Shown here in pieces: positions 55,552 to 64,000 of a DNA stretch of 64,000 bases. How positions within the stretch are numbered: the stretch's first letter is position 1; each line of letters starts with the position of its first letter. The stretch comes from Lamellibrachia columna (taxonomy: Eukaryota > Annelida > Polychaeta > Sabellida > Siboglinidae), in contig OY759270.1 in NCBI GenBank assembly GCA_963662155.1, forward strand, positions 15,695,509 to 15,759,508, given 5' to 3'. Under the pieces are notes generated by a model. It made no database searches. It saw only the letters and a program-made list of their open reading frames with translations, and was not told the origin of the DNA. Made by a program: the position numbers and the translations under genes.

Positions 55552-56690
55552 GTTTGTCGCATTGTCGTTTTGTTTCGAAGTTAGTTTTTCAGAAACAAAA
55601 CAGGAACACTCTCAGTATAGGTAACGTTAAGTTCTGTAGCACCTGCCTGTGGTTCAGACAATTCTGTAATCCACTTTTTATGTGGACCTGAATGAGGGGA
55701 ATATTTATTTTATAAAAAAAGTTATTGTCAAAAATGTCAAATAAATGTACATTTTAGTTTTGTACTATAACATTTGATATACACAAGCTGATGTTTTGCG
55801 CAATTTGATATTAATATGACATTTAATTGTTAATCAACACAATTTTTTAATTGTTCATGTGTTAAAATAGTATGAAAGAGCTTGTGGTAAGCTAAAAATC
55901 TACAATATGCAATTTTCAGTATCAAAAATAACTGTTTCCTTTCCAAAATGTCTATTCACCACATATCAATACCAATTTCATGTTGTGTGCAGTGCTTTAT
56001 AAGTGCTTGGGCACAAGGAAATGAAGGTATGCAACCCTAAACTTAGCTATCCCCATATCAAGCTAACCCTGAAGTGGTTTACTGAAGATATAATCATTCC
56101 CATGGCTGGCGAGCCCTCCCCATGTCGTGACCAGTGACAGTAGTGGTGAAGTCCACGATAGATCTAGACTTTTTATTGCTGTCAAACTGTAATGATATGT
56201 AGGGAAGAAATCAATATAAGTTTGGTGTTTAGCTCTAGATTTCATGGTGTGGCACTTGCCAAGTAGGCCTACTTGATTAGCCCAAGATTGGGCTGTTTGG
56301 AGTATAACAACTTGAGACTGACGAGGATTTTTTTAATGGCAATCGATAATCGTCCAGTCAGTGCATTGATATATGTTATTAGCTGATTATATTATGATGT
56401 TTTACCCCCAAACATCTCCTTGACATTGGCAATAAATTGGGAATGTACAATGTAGATGTACTACTGGGCCTAGAAGTATATTTTTGGCATATATCGAAAA
56501 TGCTGCAGCATCTTTCAAATATCAGAATGATTGTGCAACAATTCAATTGCGAATTTTTTTTAGCTGCTATTAAAAAAATTACACATTTACAGTGGCAGGC
56601 TGAAAGGGCAGGAAAATTAACATGGGCGAGATGACCCAAGATCTACAATTTTCAAGCTAACTGTTCAAAATTTTCACACCTTGCAATTTT
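55552..56690. other. Non-coding DNA downstream of the LRR exon
   Basis: No further exon of the LRRK1-like gene and no repeat family identified. Confidence 0.4.
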
Positions 56691-56692
56691 AG

Positions 56693-57333
56693 GGAGGGAG
56701 CTCGAGTCAGGCGAGATCAGACAGACATAGTGGTGACATGTGACGCAGGGACATAGTACAGCTTGGATGATATATTTGTCGACATTCAACTTGAGCCACC
56801 CTGTCTAATTTCTGCACCCAAGAAGACTCCAGGCAATGATGTCCCATTAGCTGAGCCACCATTGCCCTCTCCCTCCATATTGTTGTCACCATTAAAGCCA
56901 TCCATTGACTACAAACCATCTGACCTCTCTATTCTGGATGCTGCAGAAGAGGCCAATGATGAGGAGTCCAGTGATGAAGAGTTAGTATTATTGTGTACAT
57001 TCTTTGGCTTTCTATTCCTCTAAGATTTTCAATACAGCATAATACCTTGATTACTGTTTTAATCATGTTAATTTTTAGCAAACAGTTCATGAGTTGCGTG
57101 ACTTCAAATTTTTTATTCAAAAATAATGCAATGGAATTTGTGCATTTTCAGCTGTGATGGCTGAATGGTTGGATGCCCAGGCTCAAATCATGGACGAACT
57201 CAGAGAGATTGATGGGGACCTTGAACTGTCCGGAGATGCTTGGTTCGACAGTCCTGGACATTGTGCAAAGTATGGCTGTTACAGTTTGCGGGAGAACCGA
57301 ATGAACAAAGTACTGGATGTCCAGCTGGTGCAG
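56693..57333 (+). pseudogene. DDE-transposase-like protein, two exons or one broken ORF
   Basis: First part 56693-57000: QTDIVVTCDAG, a TAG stop, then YSLDDIFVDIQLEPPC, a Pro/Ser-rich acidic stretch ending NDEESSDEE. Second part 57152-57333 after a TTTTCAG acceptor: MAEWLDAQAQIMDELREI, LSGDAWFDSPGHCAKYGCYS, NKVLDVQLVQ, then a GTATTT donor. The D.(R)CDSPGH.AKYG.Y signature is that of a transposon-derived protein family with many copies in invertebrates and fish; the D before SPGH is probably catalytic. The usual GDGRCDSPG is here GDAWFDSPG, so a Cys is lost. The next block (QSNEV) is not found downstream. Confidence 0.6.
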
Positions 57334-60215
57334 GTATTTACCATATAAGCATGATTAAATATTATTCACCAACCAGCAAAAGCCATTAGGGATCAATAAT
57401 ATTGACTCGGTTTAGTTTAATATTCAAGGACTACGTATGATAGTAATAACCACTAAAACCTACAACTGTAATAATGCATTTACGTATAACAAATGCATTA
57501 ATAATACAATAGTACATCAAAAGTTACTGATATTTTTGCAGAAACTGTACCTGTACCAGGCATGGGGCAATTAACTTGAAAAGTTAATTAATTAAATTAC
57601 AATTCAATCAGAAATGTTCCAATTAAATTAACGTCACACATTTCTCAGGTCAATTAAATTAAATTAACCTCCCAAATTCTTGTATTAAATTAACAATTAA
57701 TTTTAATTCAATTAATAATTCAATTATTTTGGTAGAAACCAAACCAAACAGTGGTTTATTCCTGGAAGCCACTACTAAATACAAATTCACAGAAACATGT
57801 ACAGCTGTTTTCTCCAAGTCTTAGCTCAGAATATACAGACAATTTTTCACATACAGAATAACCTATCTTAAAATTAACTGGTTGCAGGTTGCAGTAATAT
57901 AGGAGGAGGAGGAACTGTTCCACAAGAATGTGCTGCAAGATGTCAAGAGACTAAACAGACCATCATACTGTCAGCCTGGAGACTTTTCACGGTTTTGTCA
58001 ATCATTGTGCGACCAAACACACCAGTTTTGACAAAGCCTACATATGGTGACATCTTATGCACTTCTAAAATTATATTTAATTAATTTATAAAAAAAAGAT
58101 TTCCGTTTATTCTGCAAGTACAATAATCTTGTGAACATGTTAAAGTACATGAAAATGCTAATATTACGAAATTGATCTTTCCATAGCATATATTGCTAAC
58201 ATCTTCGACCATATTCTGAAAGGATACAGAGATGGGCCCAAATGACCACTGGTAGCGCTATCCTAGCTAATGATGGAGATGGTTAAGTTTCAGGCACGAC
58301 TTTTCACACTTATACTGCATACACACAATACCTGTGGTGGGAAAAGCGCGTGTCACCTTCTCGTGGTTCCTACTGTGGATCACGACAGCAAACTTTGCTG
58401 TCGTGTGAACTAAGAACAGCGCACACTGGTACTATCTTGTAAACTGTGGATATTGTGTTTGTTTGTTTTATACTGAATGGCTTGGTGCTTGGTGAAGTCA
58501 TATCGGTTGCTGACTCGAGACAGTAGGTGCACGGTTTTGTGTCCAAAGGGAAATGTGGTTGATACCAACTAAATATTCGACAGCCACATAATTCACACAG
58601 CTTGACGTCTAAAATGATGGTAATATCGAGCCTGATTGTTATGAAAGAAACACATATTTGGCTCGGTTGCATTATTGACAGTTGCAGTCCGACCCATGTT
58701 TGCTGCTGTGACTGACTGTGCAGCAGGAACATCGTCATGTCTTCGAGATGGTCTACAACAACCTCCTTTGCTGTCTCTGGTATTTCAAGAGGTAACTCTG
58801 ACAGCCTAAACGACGTTGGTTAGTGCAATAAGGTAATGAACATAACAATTTACATGCTTCCTGATATGCTGTCATTGATATCCCACTTTTTTCCAGTGGG
58901 ATAGTAGTTTTGTATGTTAATATGCTGAATCAAACCATAAGAATGTAGAATATTATATTACATAACATAATAGCTATCACACGATCATGGGACCACTATC
59001 TGAATAAATGAATTAACATGGACAGTACATGTTCTCGCAATTTTAATTCCACATATCCAAATTTGCTTCTTTCATAATCGTATACCTTGTGCAGATGTAC
59101 ATTGGGATATTAGAGTCATTTTTGCAAATACCTGTCTTAAGTAAAAAAGCAAAAAAATTAAATTGAACAGTTATGAACTACATGTATGTAAAGCACCTTG
59201 ATTGATCAGGCCCTGTATATCTACTTTATTATTATCATATGTAAGCATCACTTCTATCCAGCTACACTGTCTCAAACGACAGTGAACACGAACATGAATG
59301 CAGAGTAATCACGGTTACACACAATCTTTACATTGCACATGATGCAACAGAGAGTTGTTCTGGATGGGGTACAAAGGCTAGGATCCCTCTCCGACAATTG
59401 TCTAGATATCAGTCGCACACCCTTAACGAACCCCCTTAACCCTCCTTTCATGATTCTAAAATGGATTGCAACACTCAGGATTAGGCACAGATGTTTTCTT
59501 TGGAGCCATCACCAGAGCCAGACTAACTAACACCTAAGCCCAGGGTTTTATATACAATCAACCCTGTGGGATTGTAAATCCTATTGTAATGCACACAGCT
59601 GAGCATCAGTCCCCTGTCAGATCCATTGGGCTGATATGATACCTGTTACCAGATCCTTGGGCCCTGTCCTGTGATGTGTATTACCCCTGACACTTCCACT
59701 GTCACAAAGATAAACAGAATGCCTCCAAGTGGGCTGTAATGTGAAACCCTCCCAGGCTGGCTGCAATATGATGCCAGCTAGTCTGGGCTGCAATATGATG
59801 CCAGCTAGTCTGATAAGAATGGTAACCTGTTAGCAAAATTGTAAAATTGCCACCATCCTAACTTCAAGTTGTTGTATCTCAAGAACTTACAATGGACCCA
59901 TTCTAATTCTTTAATGGAACTTGTTGATGCAATGACCTTACTAATGGTCAAATTTGATTAAAATCAGAGTTTACTCATTTTGGGTCTATCAGGTCAAAAG
60001 TCAAGGCCAGTGACCTAAGTGACACTTGTAAAAACTTTTTTAACTGCCACATGAGTTTCTACTGTCAACAGTTGGAGACGAGTATCATTTCTGATCTGCT
60101 CCTCAAAAAAAACCAATGTATGGTACAACATGAAATTGGTGTCTTAATTGGAGGAGAGGGGATAGCGGCTGTTTCTTTTAGTGTCACACATCAAATTATT
60201 TCGAAAAGAAACATG
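57334..60215. other. Non-coding DNA
   Basis: Contains an AATTAAATTAA-rich block at 57575-57730 and a 27-bp tandem pair GCTGCAATATGATGCCAGCT at 59760-59812. Short frames at 58370-58738 (minus) and 59333-59530 (plus) have no recognised domain. Confidence 0.4.
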
Positions 60216-60219
60216 TTTA

Positions 60220-60606
60220 ATCACAGGTCATAAGGGTGCTGATCTCGAGAGCATGATCACAGGTCATAAGGGTGCTGACTTCGTGGGCATGATTACAGGT
60301 CATAAAGGTGCTGACTTTGAGGGCATGATCCTAGGTCATAAGGGTGCTGACCTCGAGGGCATGATCACAAGTCATAAGGTTGCTGACCTTGAGGGCATTA
60401 TCACAGGTCATAAGGGTGCTGACCTCGAGGGCATGATCACGGGTCATAAGGTTGCTGACCTTGAGGGCATTATCACAGGTCATAAGGGTGCTGACCTCAA
60501 GGGCATGATCACGGGTCATAAGGGTGCTGACTTTGAGGGCATAATCACAAGTCATAAAGGTGTTAACTTTGGGGGCATGATCACAGTTCATAAGGCTGCT
60601 GACTGA
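60220..60606. repeat. 36-bp minisatellite, about 11 copies
   Basis: Unit ATCACAGGTCATAAGGGTGC plus TGACCTCGAGGGCATG, 36 bp. Since 36 is a multiple of 3, one frame (60181-60606) stays open and reads as a 12-residue repeat (GMITGHKGADLE). A degenerate 28-30-bp continuation runs to about 60705. The core ATCACAG.TC.TAAGGGTGCT is shared with the 32-bp minisatellite of the inverted-repeat arms. Confidence 0.95.
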
Positions 60607-60706
60607 TTACTGTTCATAAGAGTGCTGACTTTGTTCAAAGTTCAGAAGGGTGCTGACTTTGATCACAGTTTAGAAGGGTGCTGATTTTGATCACAGTTCG
60701 GAATAT

Positions 60707-61083
60707 GAATATTGTTGGTTACAGCACGAATGATGATGACAGATGTAATTCAAGTTTTATGTTGAGGGAACTCAAGTTAAGTAACGTAATAACATAATAA
60801 TACTTAAAGAACATTGTATCAGAACCGACCAGATCAATTAACACCATCACATATTCACCAAAAGAGTACATACACGATTTGCTTCTACCATACTGTCAAA
60901 TTATCATTTACAATATTAATCAAATATTATGAGGCACTGAGAAAATTTTCATCTGAATAGTAATACAGTACCGTATCTAAAACTATGGAAGTGCAGTTGC
61001 TTCAAAGATACCTTTAGAGTACTTGAACATGCTTCAATTTTATTTTAGTGTTGTTTATGCATATACTTAATTTTTATTAATTA
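60707..61083. other. Non-coding DNA
   Basis: AT-rich; nothing recognised. Confidence 0.4.
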
Positions 61084-61915
61084 AATTAACTTAAATTTTT
61101 CCATCCCATGAGCACTGAACTTTTTATTTTCAAGCTGTTCCTAGGAATATGGTAAACAATACAATGCATATGTAGAGTGACCCTTTTAGTTTCATACCCT
61201 TTTCTCCTTCCTTTAAGGGTTTTATATAACATGAATATACTAGCTGATTCAACAGCACCTACATTGCTGTATTCAAGGTTGATAGCTGCATACAATTCTT
61301 GACATTTCTCCCAAAATTCAACAACTCTATTTTGAGTTGGGATGTAATGCATCCCTTTCTGCTAGGCATGAAGGTAGGTGTTTGAGAAGTTTTCTCTTCT
61401 CTTCCCCATCAAACTTATGAATTAAAGTCTATCCATCCCATTCCCAGATACATCTTCCTATGTTCTAAAACTGACACCACACAATTTGATGCACTTAAGC
61501 AAATCAATGAGGTATACAAAATTGGATTTTGAGAAAATGCCATTCTTTCCTTAGCATAATCAGTGACATCTTCTATGAGATTAGCTAGACGTCTGTCAGT
61601 AACTCAAAGCATCATATGCAGTTCATCCATGACTCCATGAGTGAAGGGAAGACTCACAAATGGTACAGACCTACATCCATACGAACTACTACGTGCATGT
61701 TCAGAAATGTCATGTATTGGCCTTACCACATCTTCACCGCAATAAGTCTTCATATTTAGTCACATCCCCTCGGTCATTTGAATGGACTCTGCAGTAAATG
61801 CATGCATGATTGGATATTGCTCCAGTCATGTCTAGTACCATAACAAGACATCTATAGTCTCCTCCCAGCAGATTATTTGGTAACAACGTTTTGTTTGCTT
61901 CACACATGATGGGAG
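61084..61915 (-). pseudogene. Transposon-derived protein of unknown function, broken
   Basis: On the minus strand from 61915 down: DYRCLVMVLDMTGAISNHAC, IYCRVHSNDRGDV, SVPFVSLPFTHGVMDELHMM, stop (TGA where Arg is expected), VTDRRLANLIEDV, IDF, frameshift, EEKRKLLKHLPSCLAERD, then VVEFWEKCQELYAAINLEYS and YETKRVTLHMHCIVYHIPRN. I know this block order (C.YC.VH....R, then DELHL.LRI.D..L.NLI, then TPYMHAMVYHIP) from a multi-copy, probably transposon-encoded family in cnidarians and other invertebrates. Its biochemical role is unknown to me. One stop and at least two frameshifts. Confidence 0.6.
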
Positions 61916-64000
61916 TTTTTAGTTTTACAAAATCAGATTATATAATAATATTATCAATAATTAATTTATTTATGCAGTTCACAAGATAATTCATTTGTAT
62001 GATGGTAATAGTGTACAACAACCGAGAAATCCCTGGTTACAATCTTTGTTTAAACTCTGGGAACAAAAAGTAGGTCAGAACTTGATTATTGAAGCTTTCT
62101 GGGCTTTCTTACAACAGTGGGCAATAAATGTAAATATGGATTGTGATTTGTTTAGGGACACAGGAAGCTGATTGTTCAATATTCATAAGATGCAACCATG
62201 TACACTCTCATGACTGAAATGATTAAATTGCATAGCAATTTTAACAATTTATATTTAATACCACTTAAAAGTCTCACTTCAATTGTTCAATCATTGCATG
62301 TTAGGAATATTCATTGCATATCAAGAATATTCATTAGTGTGATTTTGGTGCCCGTAAATTAGCCACCACCAAATTCATGGTCTGGGTGGTTCACATTAAT
62401 AGGGTCATCTCGTGGGTGGATAAATGGTTATTTAGGGTCTCGTGTTAAAAACATATGAGTAGGTCTTAGTAGTGTATTTACTTACCTAGTTGGTGCACTA
62501 GGCCACCATCTCAGTTGAAATAGGGCTTTGTATTATACTCTATATGGTCACCTTGCAATCTATTGTATAATTTGTTATTTCGTATATATTGTAAATATTG
62601 AATCGGATGCAATCAAGCCAGTTTCTGATTACTTCTGTTGTAACAGTTGCATTGAAACTGATGATTGGCTAAACTTTAGCCCACATTGAAATCACACTTA
62701 CATTTACAGCAGAACACTGAATTCACACAACTGATGTGTACCTTTGTTTTTTTTTGTATAAAAGTGCTGAGAAAATTGTTGTAACCGGAATGATTACGTG
62801 TCCTCGATAGAACAACATGCATGTGTCGTTACAATTACGATACCAGAATAATTGCGACATAGAAACTGCGCTTCTAAGTGAGGATTTCTACGTCGTTGAT
62901 GGCGTTGACAAGTATCAATGAGTGGAGCTGCTGAAGATTATCTGATGCAAACAGGACAACAATGCCTTTCGTGGTTCGTTGCCAACTCTTCCAGCACAGA
63001 CAAAAGACCACATTGCTTAATTGCTGTTTACGAGCCAGCATGCGGGCAGTTCTTGCATTTAGCGTGTGTTACATAACAATCGATGCGAAGTGGTCTGTTT
63101 CAACACACATGGTTTGTCCATAGCACACACTACGTGCTTCACGTGGACTTCTCTGTAACAGCTGATTTCAGCTAAATCGGTTGAAGTGCGTTGCGTTGAC
63201 AGACAGTCGGACGAAATAGGTGAAAAAGAGGTGATACGAAACAGCTACTACGAAAACAAACGGTGCATCATAAACAGCGACTTTATGACCTAACAGAATG
63301 CGGAATACCACCGAAGAAGTGTCACTGATTGGAACACAATTTCGGCCTCGATTCTCTAGGTTTGTGAATAAACGTTATTTGGCTTTGTAGATCAATAATA
63401 TATTATATTCTGTGGAATACACATATTTGATATAGTATTAATGTTGATACATATGCCGTTTCTGCTCGGATTCTACAAACAATTGGCCATTCATATGGAG
63501 TTATGATTAATGTATTGGGACACGTTAATTACTTGTGACAACTATATTTCTCTTCTTCTGATGCAACTCATGATTATGTATTAACCGCTTCCAAAATGTG
63601 ACTAGATTGTGGCCGCACTGGAGAGTTCTAGTGATGTAGCCCTAGTACGAGTCTATATTAGGTAGAATGTCGGATTTGCGTAGTTTAGCAGGTTCATGTA
63701 GGCCCTATGTTGAATGGATATATTATTTGTTCTTCAATTGGATGGAGACGACACACTTTCTAAGCATTTGACTGATTGTTGGCTAACGTAACTGTTGTGC
63801 GCATTTGTTCCACAAAGTAACGGCGATGGGAATGATTATATTCATAGATATTAAACAGATAATACCATTTAATACAACTGTTCGATGATACTGTAGACAA
63901 AATAATAAACTTTTTCCACGTGTAGTGAGTTGCATTCCCAAGGTGCTGTGTTGGCTACGACGGGGACTGTTGTTTTTTACACTTTCTAAGAATTTTGACT
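61916..64000. other. Intergenic DNA, nothing recognised
   Basis: No open frame with a recognisable domain, no RNA gene and no clear repeat. It may contain the upstream end of the transposon that carries the frame at 61084-61915. Confidence 0.4.

Noticed and set aside
60181..60606. 141-codon frame with a 12-residue repeat
   Set aside because: The 36-bp unit is divisible by 3, so any frame without a stop stays open; no signal peptide, domain or splice context.

Overview
This is animal nuclear DNA, most likely from a marine invertebrate (cnidarian, lophotrochozoan or invertebrate deuterostome; I cannot narrow it). The evidence is spliced exons with GT..AG borders, metazoan-type proteins (a SEA-domain membrane protein, a KCTD3/SHKBP1-like protein, a LRRK1-like protein), many CR1-like and RTE-like non-LTR retrotransposon pieces, long (TA)n and (AGT)n arrays and several minisatellites. 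No prokaryotic gene organisation is present, and most open frames are chance or repeat-driven.

Layout. 1-9.4 kb: AT-rich intergenic DNA with microsatellites, an AATTG-rich MITE-like element (second copy near 9.1 kb), a minus-strand CR1/Rex1-like 3' end that runs straight into a (TA)n tail, and an RTE-like 3' end. 9.4-14 kb: a 41-bp satellite (15 copies), then a decayed CR1/Rex1-like element carrying a private 61-bp tandem array, and an RTE-like 3' half. 14.7-17.6 kb: a His-Cys-box homing-nuclease-like reading frame facing a broken Mutator-like transposase. 17.6-21.1 kb: a 300-bp direct repeat pair and a CR1-type reverse transcriptase that is still fully open (18930-20957). 21.6-24.6 kb: a 25-bp minisatellite (19 copies) and a minus-strand RTE-like element. 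24.7-28.5 kb: five well-spliced exons of a SEA-domain single-pass membrane protein.

27.3-41.6 kb is one giant inverted repeat. Its arms carry the SEA gene's transmembrane exon, a 104-bp foldback MITE, a 32-bp minisatellite (9 copies on the left, 20 on the right) and several retrotransposon fragments. The core is nested, with a roughly 580-bp third copy of arm sequence bounded by C/G homopolymers. The arms differ by substitutions and indels, so they are not simply one read folded back on itself.

41.6-48 kb: a directly repeated composite segment surrounds three exons of a KCTD3/SHKBP1-like gene that carries frameshifts and a stop. 48-51.6 kb: small tandem duplications, two tRNA-derived SINE-like elements and a 25-bp minisatellite. 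51.9-55.6 kb: ankyrin and leucine-rich-repeat exons of a LRRK1-like gene with stops in two exons. 56.7-62 kb: two further transposon-derived protein remnants and a 36-bp minisatellite. 62-64 kb: nothing recognised.

The host genes do not form a pathway. The window reads as a repeat-rich, rearrangement-prone interval in which parts of three unrelated animal genes survive among mobile DNA.
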